NCBI GenBank assembly: GCA_030596225.1
Contig: JAUVKO010000072.1
Coordinates: forward strand, 1 to 8,802
Length of the DNA stretch: 8,802 nt
Reading direction: 5' to 3'
DNA from: Fidelibacterota bacterium
Lineage (GTDB): Bacteria > Fidelibacterota > UBA8477 > JABMPR01
Translations under genes and position numbers: made by a program
Notes under the pieces: model-generated
What the model saw: only the letters and a program-made list of their open reading frames with translations
What the model was told of the DNA's origin: nothing
Databases searched by the model: none
In this document: piece by piece, positions 1 through 5,891 of the stretch
How the letters are laid out: the number at the start of each line of letters is the position of its first letter
Numbering within the stretch: the first letter of the stretch is position 1

Positions 1-1367
1 GCGAGTTGTTCCAGAGCAATATCTGTACGGCCGGCAGGTCCACCATGAATGTCCACGATCAAAGGAAGTGGATTATTTCCGGAAAAATGGGGGAGCACCA
101 CTAATCCTTGCAGCTTAAAACGTTCATCTCTGCTCAGCCAATGGAAAGCTGTTTGCGGATGGATCAGTAAACTATCAAGAGCAGCATTTTGATCACTGAA
201 CTGTTCCCATGGATGCCCGGGTCCCTCTGTATAAACAATCTCACCGAGACCCTTGGCTGTCTGGCGAACTGCAGCAATGGCAGGTGATCCAGGGCTTACC
301 GAACTATGGAAAAAATAAGTAGCCCCACCACTAATCTCTGTGACCTGCCCTTCAAGATTTACCATATAAAGATGATTATTCATCCCCTGGTTTATTTCCA
401 GTAACAGAGTACGATCTGTGTACCATTCAAAATTGCTCACGCTTAGATCCAGACTCTTTGTCAGACGGTGGGCTTTATTTCCATCAAGTTGAATAGTTTC
501 AATCTCGGTTTGAGAATAGGGTTTTCGTGGATCTTGTGGTCTTTTATAGACGATGGTCTTGCCATCAGGTGAAAAAAGTGGTGTCTCTTCTGAACCTTTG
601 AATGCTGTGAGTTGTCTCGAAGCACTACTGTCACGGATAGAGAACAAAAAGAGATCAGTTTCCACCCAATCGTTTTCATCGCCGGTGTAGTTAGTACTAT
701 ACACAAGTGTTTCACCAGAAGCGTCAACGTCAAAGGAAGAGATACCGGGGTCACCCACAAAAAGCCTGTTATGCTTACAGTTACTTCTATCTACAGACCA
801 TAATTCTACCTTGGGTTTCTCGGCAGTTCGATCCAAGGCATCGAACCCGGCTTTTTGACGTTTTTTGTCCCAGGCCTTGGTTTTTTTCGGCTTTCGCTCA
901 TAACAGAGATAGTAAATGTGACTACCATCTGTATTCCACTTGAAATCAAGTATTTCTAAATTTGGATTTGTCAAAGGTTTGGCTTCGCCACCAGACAAGG
1001 GCATAGCCCAAATTCGAGTACCAGGCTTGTTTGTATTATCAGGCCGATCGGAGTAGAAAGCCACACAATGTCCATTTGGGCCAATTTTTGGATTCCATTC
1101 GTTTGCAGAGCTATATGTGAATTGCCGGGTATTGGTTCCATCTGTTTTCATGATCCATAAATGATGCCTATAAGTGTTTGCCTTAAAGTCTGCTTTGCGC
1201 AGTTCATAGACGATAAGTTGCTTTTTGACATCCAGATCCAAGTTGCGAATACTGAAAAAAGAAATAAGATCTCGTGCACTGATATCTTTCGGAACTTGAG
1301 TCCAAACAGTGCTGGATATCAAGATAAACAGGATAAGATGTCGAAAGGTTTGGAATGGTCTGTCCAT
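1..1367 (-). CDS. S9-family (prolyl oligopeptidase-like) serine peptidase, exported, 3' part outside the window
   Basis: The first 455 codons of a peptidase gene are present; it reads leftward and is cut by the window edge. Residues 10-23 are hydrophobic and end in VWT before Q24, a signal peptide, so the product should act in the periplasm or be exported. Residues about 45-380 contain repeated beta-propeller (PD40/WD40-like) blades, with signatures such as LWIMKTDGTNTRQ (70-82), IWAMPLSGGEAKPLT (119-133) and FSPDGKTIVY (265-274). The start of the alpha/beta-hydrolase domain follows, with LPLIVDIHGGP at 434-444; HGGP is the oxyanion-hole motif of S9 acylaminoacyl/dipeptidyl peptidases. The catalytic Ser, Asp and His lie beyond the edge and cannot be checked. 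The ATG at 1367 is chosen because AGAGGA lies just upstream and a signal peptide follows directly. The gene starts 15 bp after the butyrate kinase stop, so the two are probably co-transcribed. Such enzymes cleave short peptides; the exact substrate is not predictable. Confidence 0.93.
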   Translation of the reverse strand, partial: MDRPFQTFRHLILFILISSTVWTQVPKDISARDLISFFSIRNLDLDVKKQLIVYELRKADFKANTYRHHLWIMKTDGTNTRQFTYSSANEWNPKIGPNGHCVAFYSDRPDNTNKPGTRIWAMPLSGGEAKPLTNPNLEILDFKWNTDGSHIYYLCYERKPKKTKAWDKKRQKAGFDALDRTAEKPKVELWSVDRSNCKHNRLFVGDPGISSFDVDASGETLVYSTNYTGDENDWVETDLFLFSIRDSSASRQLTAFKGSEETPLFSPDGKTIVYKRPQDPRKPYSQTEIETIQLDGNKAHRLTKSLDLSVSNFEWYTDRTLLLEINQGMNNHLYMVNLEGQVTEISGGATYFFHSSVSPGSPAIAAVRQTAKGLGEIVYTEGPGHPWEQFSDQNAALDSLLIHPQTAFHWLSRDERFKLQGLVVLPHFSGNNPLPLIVDIHGGPAGRTDIALEQL

Positions 1368-1382
1368 GAATTCCTCTGCTGC

Positions 1383-2480
1383 CTAATGAGTATCTTGGCC
1401 ATAGTTTTTTACAGATTCTTCTTCTTGAAGAATCCGAAGTCCAGCTTTGGCCAAAGCTTCAAGTTCATTTTCACCGGCTTCAATAAAGATGGAAGCCACT
1501 TTCTGGATGCGCTGGGAGATAGAGTCGCATAGCAAGGTGGAATGAGCCATCCCACCGGTAAGCAGAACCCCGTCTATCTGGAAAGAGAGTACTGATGCCA
1601 TGGCGGATATCTCTTTGGCAATTTGATAAACCATGGCTTGAAAGATCAATTTAGATTCATCATCACCTGTTGCAATGCGCTCTTCAACCTGTTTCAGATC
1701 TGCAGTACCTAAATAGCCTTTTAAGCCACTGTGTTTGGATAGCAATACCTCAAGCTCCTGACGCGTATATTCACCGGAGTAGGCGAGATCTAATAATCCG
1801 GAAATGGGTAGTGCTCCAGATCGTTCAGGACTAAAGGGTCCCATGCCCAAGAGTGCATCATTCACATCGATAATGCGTCCATTTTCAAGGGCCGCAACTG
1901 AAATGCCACCGCCCATATGGCAGACAACCCAGCGACTTTTATGAAAATCCAACTCTAATTTTTGACAAAGTTTGCGTGCACTGGCTTTAATATTAAGGGC
2001 ATGGCTGCGTGATTTTCGTTCAATGCCGGGTACCCCGGAAATCCTGGCTAAGGCTTCAAATTCATCCGTTGTAATTGGGTCTGCGATGTACACAGGAATT
2101 TTTTGCTCTGAGGCTATCTCGAACCCTATCAAGGCTGCCAGATTGCTGGCATGATCAGCGTAACGAGCAGAACGCAAGTCATTGATCATGGCTTGATCAA
2201 CAGCATAAATACCACCCTGAAGTGGTCGCAAAGGGGCTCCTCGCGCCATGATAAGATCCAGCTTGACCGGGGCAACTTTAAGAAAATCATTTACTGCTTC
2301 CAGGCGCAACTCCAGTTGATCCAGGATCAGTCCAGTGTCAGGTAAGTTGTTTCCTGTATGATCCAGAGTAACATCATTAATACTGGAAAGAGAGTTCTCC
2401 TTTAAGTCAAATTGGTAGATGGCCAGCTTAGTTGAAGTTGAACCTGGATTGATAACCAGAATGTGACCACAATTCGTCAT
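1383..2480 (-). CDS. buk: Butyrate kinase family (acetate/butyrate kinase, ASKHA fold)
   Basis: This 365-residue cytoplasmic enzyme is close to the usual length of about 355-360. Known family members interconvert butyryl-phosphate plus ADP and butyrate plus ATP; branched-chain acyl groups such as isobutyrate are also used. Visible motifs are NPGSTSTK (11-18, phosphate/ATP site), ARGAPLRP (79-86), DPITTDEF (134-141), SHALN (159-163), HMGGGISVAA (188-197), GPFSPERSGALP (214-225, very characteristic of Buk rather than acetate kinase) and LTGGMAHS (307-314). A longer reading from an ATG at 2508-2510 adds ten residues but has no ribosome binding site. The ATG at 2478-2480 has AAAAGGA five bases upstream and puts the nucleotide-binding strand at the normal distance from the N terminus. 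No phosphotransbutyrylase gene (ptb) lies beside it: the upstream neighbour is divergent and the downstream one is a peptidase. The family call is firm; the preferred acyl group is unknown. Confidence 0.93.
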   Translation of the reverse strand: MTNCGHILVINPGSTSTKLAIYQFDLKENSLSSINDVTLDHTGNNLPDTGLILDQLELRLEAVNDFLKVAPVKLDLIMARGAPLRPLQGGIYAVDQAMINDLRSARYADHASNLAALIGFEIASEQKIPVYIADPITTDEFEALARISGVPGIERKSRSHALNIKASARKLCQKLELDFHKSRWVVCHMGGGISVAALENGRIIDVNDALLGMGPFSPERSGALPISGLLDLAYSGEYTRQELEVLLSKHSGLKGYLGTADLKQVEERIATGDDESKLIFQAMVYQIAKEISAMASVLSFQIDGVLLTGGMAHSTLLCDSISQRIQKVASIFIEAGENELEALAKAGLRILQEEESVKNYGQDTH

Positions 2481-2485
2481 TAATG

Positions 2486-2492
2486 TCCTTTT
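2486..2492 (-). promoter_or_regulatory. Ribosome binding site deciding the buk start
   Basis: AAAAGGA on the minus strand lies five bases before the ATG at 2480. The alternative in-frame ATG at 2510 has only AT-rich sequence in front of it, so this site argues for the shorter protein. Confidence 0.7.
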
Positions 2493-2554
2493 CCCGGTGA
2501 AAATCGTCATAGAAATTAAGCATCACCAGGAACAAAGCACGAGTTTAGTTTTTT

Positions 2555-2610
2555 AGAAGTCAGAAGTCAGAAGTCAGAAGTCAGAAGTCAGAAGTCAGAA
2601 GTCAGAAGTC
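2555..2610. repeat. Heptanucleotide tandem repeat, (AGAAGTC) x 8
   Basis: Eight perfect, uninterrupted copies of AGAAGTC (GACTTCT on the other strand) lie between divergent genes, about 75 bp from the buk start and about 115 bp before the membrane-protein start at 2724. A degenerate tail (GGAATTC GGAAGAT) follows. The copies are identical, which indicates recent slippage or selection. Seven is not a multiple of three, but this does not act as a coding phase switch on the right-hand gene: the in-frame open stretch from 2520 onward contains no start codon ahead of the repeat. A change in copy number could still alter the spacing of promoter or leader elements. Heptameric tandem repeats of this kind are known in cyanobacteria and other bacteria; a role here is not shown. 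Confidence 0.95.
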
Positions 2611-2723
2611 GGAATTCGGAAGATGGTGCGAAACCGGAAGGGCGTAGGGAGGTGAGAGGAAAAGTAGAAAAGCGAACCGCAAAAACGTATGAGTGTCAAC
2701 ACAGATTTTCTATATTGCCGGAT

Positions 2724-3107
2724 ATGAATATTATTCAAAAGACAACACAGTGGTTTCATCCAGCACTTCATTTAGGGGTGTCTATTGGAATATCAGCTTT
2801 AACAGCCATTCTTGCTTTTCGATCAGTAGAGCTTGAAGCCCAGACAATGATCACTTTTATTGCGTTCTATATCATCCTGACTGGAATGACAATAATGTTC
2901 ATCTATCGCAACACATTAAGTAATCCCAAAACCAGGCAGATGCTGCAATTTAGCTTTTATCTTTTGGGCTTTGTGCTCATGGTTACCGGGATACTGGGTA
3001 TGATCAATGGTAGTCCAACTATGCTAGCCGTATTTTTGCTCATGTTGTTTTTGCCCGGTTTAGCTACATTAAGAGCGGCTTTACATTTTAATAAAAGTGG
3101 AGATTAA
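2724..3107 (+). CDS. Small four-helix integral membrane protein, unknown function
   Basis: This is a 127-residue protein starting MNIIQKTTQW. Four hydrophobic segments are visible at about residues 13-33, 41-61, 74-94 and 98-118, joined by short polar turns (for example RNTLSNPKTRQ at 62-72), so it should sit in the inner membrane. I recognise no catalytic motif; it loosely resembles small four-helix families such as HdeD/DUF308 in layout only. A longer version from a GTG at 2652 would add 24 mostly basic and polar residues. It has a GGGAG run directly touching the GTG, too close to work well, so I prefer the ATG at 2724, although that start has only a weak GG upstream. The stop codon directly abuts the ATG of the alpha/beta hydrolase, so the two are almost surely translated from one message and may be functionally linked. 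Confidence 0.75.
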   Translation: MNIIQKTTQWFHPALHLGVSIGISALTAILAFRSVELEAQTMITFIAFYIILTGMTIMFIYRNTLSNPKTRQMLQFSFYLLGFVLMVTGILGMINGSPTMLAVFLLMLFLPGLATLRAALHFNKSGD

Positions 3108-3929
3108 ATGCTGCATCAACCTAGATTAATAAACATCCTCCCCCTTCTAATAGCCTTTGTAGCCATTGTTCATTGTGCCGGCAATTCTTCGGGGAATCCT
3201 CAGACTGTTCAGGTTGCAAATAATCAATACATCAATCTGGATATCAATACATTTGGGGAAGGAACTGAGATAAAAAGTGCCGGCTTGCAGTTAATGGATA
3301 TACCCATGGGTTTAGTGCAGTTGAGCAATGGTGATCAGCAGAATGACAGTGTTTTAGTCATTGCAATACATGGTTATCAATCAAAGGGCTATGAATGGAT
3401 CACCGGACTTAAAAACCTAGCTGACCATTTTGGTTCACTTTTCTTTTTTCGTTATGACTGGGAACAATGCCCGGATCAGATAGGGATTGAGTTGGCTTCA
3501 AAAATACAGTCGATTAGCCAAGCGGGATCTTATCAAAGAATTTTACTGTTTGGACACTCTTTTGGCGGTTTGATCGTTACCTATGCGGCAGCACAATTGG
3601 GAACTCTAAATACTGAGATTCATCTGATTGCTGCACCGTTAAGTGGCTTTCCAGGATTAATGGACCATTGTGAAACTTTAGATTATAATGAGCAAAATAT
3701 ATTGGCATATCCAGAATGGGATCGGTCTTTTGTGCATGTGATCCAACATAGGACGGTTCATGCTCAGGATGGTGCTTTTCGTGAGATGACAATAGATCCT
3801 CAGGAAATTGATCTGCCCTTTGATCATGTGCAGGAATTGCCACCAACCATGGATGGTCATCGGCTCGGACATAACTGGTCTGTCACCTGGGTTTTAGATC
3901 AATATATTGGAAAACCGCATCGGTATTAA
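3108..3929 (+). CDS. Exported alpha/beta-hydrolase (esterase/lipase-like)
   Basis: This is a 273-residue protein. Residues 8-22 are a hydrophobic export signal ending in IVHC; Cys23 resembles a lipoprotein cysteine, but His at -1 departs from the usual G/A/S, so lipidation is doubtful. The fold signature is clear: VLVIAIHGY (82-90) supplies the first core strand and oxyanion region, and LLFGHSFGG (146-154) is the GxSxG nucleophile elbow with Ser151 as the likely catalytic serine. The C-terminal GHRLGHNW (250-257) offers His251 or His255 as the triad histidine. The acid residue is not certain. Serine esterases, lipases and acyltransferases share these features, so the substrate cannot be named. 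The gene begins immediately after the stop of the four-helix membrane protein (TAAATG junction), with GGAG about six bases upstream of the ATG, which suggests translational coupling and a shared role at the envelope. Confidence 0.85.
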   Translation: MLHQPRLINILPLLIAFVAIVHCAGNSSGNPQTVQVANNQYINLDINTFGEGTEIKSAGLQLMDIPMGLVQLSNGDQQNDSVLVIAIHGYQSKGYEWITGLKNLADHFGSLFFFRYDWEQCPDQIGIELASKIQSISQAGSYQRILLFGHSFGGLIVTYAAAQLGTLNTEIHLIAAPLSGFPGLMDHCETLDYNEQNILAYPEWDRSFVHVIQHRTVHAQDGAFREMTIDPQEIDLPFDHVQELPPTMDGHRLGHNWSVTWVLDQYIGKPHRY

Positions 3930-3964
3930 TGTTCATTCGCAGCCTTCGTTAGCATAATGATTAC

Positions 3965-3993
3965 TTGCAGAAAAATATCAAAAGGCATATGTT
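3965..3993 (+). promoter_or_regulatory. Candidate sigma-70-type promoter before the secreted protein gene
   Basis: TTGCAG (3965-3970) and TATGTT (3988-3993) are separated by 17 bases, a normal vegetative promoter spacing. They lie in the 123-bp gap ahead of the gene starting at 4053. The match is modest, and some phyla that this window resembles use other promoter consensus sequences. Confidence 0.3.
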
Positions 3994-4037
3994 TAAGGCC
4001 CTTAGCAGTCAAAGCAACCGGTTGTGAGGATAATTTT

Positions 4038-4045
4038 GGAAGGAG
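4038..4045 (+). promoter_or_regulatory. Strong ribosome binding site deciding a GTG start
   Basis: GGAAGGAG ends seven bases before the GTG at 4053. It is the best Shine-Dalgarno sequence in the window. It rules in favour of the GTG over an in-frame ATG at 3957, which has no such site and would place 32 polar residues ahead of the signal peptide. Confidence 0.8.
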
Positions 4046-4052
4046 ACCTCTC

Positions 4053-4586
4053 GTGATTAAAAGAATTTTTATTTTATTGTTCTTTCTCAATCTAATAGCA
4101 ACACCAATTTTATCGCAAACATCAGCGATCTATTGGGGTCTGGATTGGTCTATGACTGAAATACAGGTAGATTCAAGCCTGCAATCAGTTATTAAGGAAA
4201 AGAAGATCGCAACCAAAACCAATTACTCAGATAATCGTCAATTATCCGGCCACTCCTACCGGATCGATGAAATGGGAATTTCAAAGGTATATATTTGGTA
4301 TAATGTCAAAGATCAGAAAAAGATGTCGATTCATTCTATAGAAGTCATTTATAGTTTTGAATATCCCTATGATGCTCAACGTTTTACGCAAGCATATTTC
4401 GAAAAATATGGACATGCTTTTGAGGAAAATGCTGAAATCTATCAGGCAAAAGACGGTGGCTCCGTCCTGCTCAGGTTAATTAAAGAGCCTACTCCCGGAG
4501 TGCTTGGACGCAGTATATATCAGATAAGCATGTTTAGTCTGATTCCATTTGAAATGACCAAAGAGGATATGGAATTTTTATTCTGA
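4053..4586 (+). CDS. Small secreted protein of unknown family
   Basis: This is a 177-residue protein beginning at a GTG with an excellent ribosome binding site. Residues 1-21 form a signal peptide (basic KR at 3-4, then a run of I, L and F, ending ATPILS) with Q22 as the likely first mature residue. The mature part of about 156 residues is mixed alpha/beta in appearance: WGLDWSMTEIQ near its start, alternating hydrophobic strands such as KVYIWYNV and SIEVIYSFEY, a helix-like DAQRFTQAYFEKYG, then SVLLRLIKEP. It has no cysteine pair, no further membrane segment and no motif I recognise. The W-G-x-x-W-x-M-x-x-x-Q opening resembles small periplasmic proteins that track calcium- or ligand-free folds, but no family can be named. 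It lies 123 bp after the alpha/beta hydrolase gene and is followed by a 543-bp gene-free stretch. Confidence 0.8.
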   Translation: MIKRIFILLFFLNLIATPILSQTSAIYWGLDWSMTEIQVDSSLQSVIKEKKIATKTNYSDNRQLSGHSYRIDEMGISKVYIWYNVKDQKKMSIHSIEVIYSFEYPYDAQRFTQAYFEKYGHAFEENAEIYQAKDGGSVLLRLIKEPTPGVLGRSIYQISMFSLIPFEMTKEDMEFLF

Positions 4587-4678
4587 TCTTACAGTACCAC
4601 CTCTTTTAAAGCATTATAATACTCCTGAAAATCCATATGGCTGGATGAGTGCACCCTACAAAGATTGACGCCAATTAA

Positions 4679-4718
4679 ATGGAGCACCCCACGGGTTTAC
4701 CCGTGGTCCCAGCTCCAT
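4679..4718. repeat. Inverted repeat: 14-bp two-part hairpin with TTTA loop
   Basis: ATGGAGC (4679-4685) pairs perfectly with GCTCCAT (4712-4718). Inside it CCACGGG (4689-4695) pairs perfectly with CCCGTGG (4700-4706), leaving a TTTA loop (4696-4699). An asymmetric internal loop of 3 and 5 bases separates the stems. No T-run follows on the plus strand, so it is not a typical intrinsic terminator. It resembles the subterminal hairpins bound by HUH (Y1) transposases. Confidence 0.85.
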
Positions 4719-4739
4719 AACCTGTCTTCGCTTCCAAGA

Positions 4740-4778
4740 GGCTTGGGGCTGCGCTTAAAAGCTTCGCCCTCACAAGCC
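4740..4778. repeat. Inverted repeat: three-part hairpin with TAAA loop
   Basis: GGCTTG (4740-4745) pairs with CAAGCC (4773-4778), GGGC (4746-4749) with GCCC (4766-4769), and GCT (4753-4755) with AGC (4760-4762), closing a TAAA loop (4756-4759). That makes 13 base pairs in a 39-base span. The loop is the complement of the one in the neighbouring hairpin, which suggests the two are related in origin or function. Confidence 0.8.
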
Positions 4779-5129
4779 GCCGTGGTTATCCGCCCGTCGG
4801 GAATGGCGATCCGTCTACACATGGACGGGACAAGCATCCCGCCGAAGCATATAGCCCATCATTCATCCCCGTGCCCGCTTTCCTCAAGTACGAAGTACAG
4901 CGGACAAGCATGCACGTGGTCTTCTGTTTTCAAGCTCGCGAAGGCAGATAAAATGTATACTTAAGGTTCTATGACTCCTGCCATGGCCACTCCACTAGAA
5001 ATCATCATTGACTGGGACTTGGAATGACTCTGGCTCAGCAGTAATTCTTTATAAAATTTGCCAACGGCATATTTTTTGCCTTTCGTGTATTCAGTTGACG
5101 AATAAATCTGAAGGAAGTTTTATCGCCTC

Positions 5130-5750
5130 ATGATTGCACAAATTAGTTACGGCTTGGGAATTATTATCCTACTGGTCTCGATCATCACTGGTGGGATTCT
5201 GCTTTTGGCACCGGGTTCCATTCGTTTGCAGCGACCTGACTGTGGCTGGATGGGATGGACGTTCAATATAATGAACTTATTGTTTTTCATGGTCCTGATT
5301 CCTTTTTGCGGTGTAATGATGATCAGAAATATTCAGTTGCCATTCTTCATATGTATAAACTTGCTCTCAACTCCCTTGCAGATTGTGTTGGAGTTGACGG
5401 GTATGATAATATTCTTAATGGGTAGCATCCTTTTATTTTGGAGTCGTCTTTCCTTGCGACGCAGTTTCAGACTTGCCGGCGTTAAACCCAGCAATACTGA
5501 TTATTTGACTTTGCATGGCCCTTATAAGCTGATCAGACACCCCATGTATTTGTCAGCTCTCCTCGTGCTCCTTGGATTAGCCCTAACTCTCTTTTCCATA
5601 CTTATGGCGCTGATGTTCATTCTGATGCTGTTGCTCCTTTTGAAATTAATTCCCAAAGAGGAAGAGCAATTGGACCAGGCTTATCCCGTTGCTTATTCAG
5701 AATATTGCCGGCGAGTTCCAGGAGCTATGTTTCCATCGAAACATGTGTAA
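5130..5750 (+). CDS. Isoprenylcysteine carboxyl methyltransferase-like integral membrane protein
   Basis: This is a 206-residue, strongly hydrophobic protein with about five membrane segments (roughly residues 7-28, 46-65, 72-104 and two in 138-174). The C-terminal half carries the signature of the ICMT/PEMT methyltransferase superfamily: GPYKLIRHPMY at 130-140, then a hydrophobic hairpin, EEEQL (177-181), and Y-S-E-Y-C-R-R-V-P (189-197). In characterised members this region binds S-adenosylmethionine and methylates a membrane-embedded or lipid-like acceptor. Bacterial relatives mostly have unknown acceptors, and true prenylcysteine methylation is not implied. AAGGAAG lies 12 bases before the ATG. 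The gene stands alone between the hairpin island and a 141-bp gap ahead of dppA, so its context gives no help on the substrate. The family call is firm; the substrate is unknown. Confidence 0.85.
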   Translation: MIAQISYGLGIIILLVSIITGGILLLAPGSIRLQRPDCGWMGWTFNIMNLLFFMVLIPFCGVMMIRNIQLPFFICINLLSTPLQIVLELTGMIIFLMGSILLFWSRLSLRRSFRLAGVKPSNTDYLTLHGPYKLIRHPMYLSALLVLLGLALTLFSILMALMFILMLLLLLKLIPKEEEQLDQAYPVAYSEYCRRVPGAMFPSKHV

Positions 5751-5809
5751 ACTTTCCTTAGTATATTTTAGAGAAAACCAGAATTTCAAATTAGTGAAGA
5801 ATTTCTTGG

Positions 5810-5849
5810 TGCATTTATCCTATTTAAATGTTTATTTGGGTTAAATGCA
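5810..5849. promoter_or_regulatory. 8-bp inverted repeat upstream of dppA, possible operator
   Basis: TGCATTTA (5810-5817) is mirrored by TAAATGCA (5842-5849), with a 24-bp AT-rich spacer that contains the palindrome ATTTAAAT (5822-5829). It sits in the 141-bp gap about 43 bp before the dppA start, where a repressor or activator dimer could bind. In AT-rich DNA an 8-bp match can arise by chance, so this is tentative. Confidence 0.3.
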
Positions 5850-5891
5850 TAAACAAATTCCAAACCTGACAAACAAGACAAGGGAGTCAGT

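Larger units (their letters stand above)
4679..4911. other. GC-rich multi-hairpin island: candidate structured RNA or IS200/IS605-REP-like remnant
   Basis: By hand count, 4681-4920 is about 59% GC, against roughly 40% around it, and it is full of inverted repeats. A two-part hairpin occupies 4679-4718 and a three-part hairpin 4740-4778. A 6-bp stem pairs ATAACC (4717-4722) with GGTTAT (4784-4789) around the second hairpin. CCGTC (4811-4815) pairs with GACGG (4824-4828), in competition with CGGGA (4826-4830) pairing with TCCCG (4837-4841). CCGCT (4875-4879) pairs with AGCGG (4899-4903) around an inner GTAC-GAA-GTAC. The 10-mer GGACAAGCAT occurs twice (4828-4837 and 4902-4911). No transposase, TnpB or reverse transcriptase can be read on either strand. 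The layout fits a guide- or omega-RNA-like end of an IS200/IS605 element, a REP cluster, or a free-standing non-coding RNA. Strand is undecided because hairpins fold on both. Confidence 0.55.
4587..5129. other. 543-bp gene-free stretch containing the hairpin island
   Basis: No convincing gene is present. About 4587-4678 is AT-rich with no clear terminator. About 4679-4911 is the GC-rich inverted-repeat island described separately. From about 4960 to 5129 the base composition returns to that of the neighbours and only very short reading frames occur. AAGGAAG at 5111-5117 lies 12 bases before the ATG at 5130 and is probably the ribosome binding site of that gene, though the spacing is long. An open frame across 4665-4964 exists but looks non-coding. 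Confidence 0.7.

Noticed and set aside
461..760. Minus-strand 99-codon frame
   Set aside because: It lies inside the S9 peptidase gene in another frame; the peptidase frame carries clear propeller motifs through the same DNA.
1161..1532. Plus-strand 123-codon frame over the junction of the peptidase and buk genes
   Set aside because: It is antisense to two well-supported genes and shows no family features.
2555..2610. CRISPR array
   Set aside because: The units are 7 bp and contiguous with no spacers, so this is a simple tandem repeat.
2652..2723. Longer N terminus for the four-helix membrane protein from a GTG at 2652
   Set aside because: The purine-rich site touches the GTG with no spacing and the added residues are low-complexity basic; the ATG at 2724 starts just before the first helix.
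4697..4837. 46-codon minus-strand frame starting ATG at 4837 and stopping inside the TTTA loop
   Set aside because: Its sequence does not resemble TnpB, a maturase or any known protein, there is a stop shortly upstream, and the stems explain the sequence better.
4679..4911. Integron attC site, HEARO/IscB RNA or group II intron fragment
   Set aside because: I could not find the attC R/L core motifs, the conserved domain V of group II introns, or a nearby IscB/reverse transcriptase. The shape is only generally similar.
4665..4964. Open frame of 99 codons on the plus strand through the hairpin island
   Set aside because: It starts at TTG without a ribosome binding site, its composition is dominated by inverted repeats (P, S and H rich), and it shows no fold or motif. 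The open frame is a by-product of high GC.
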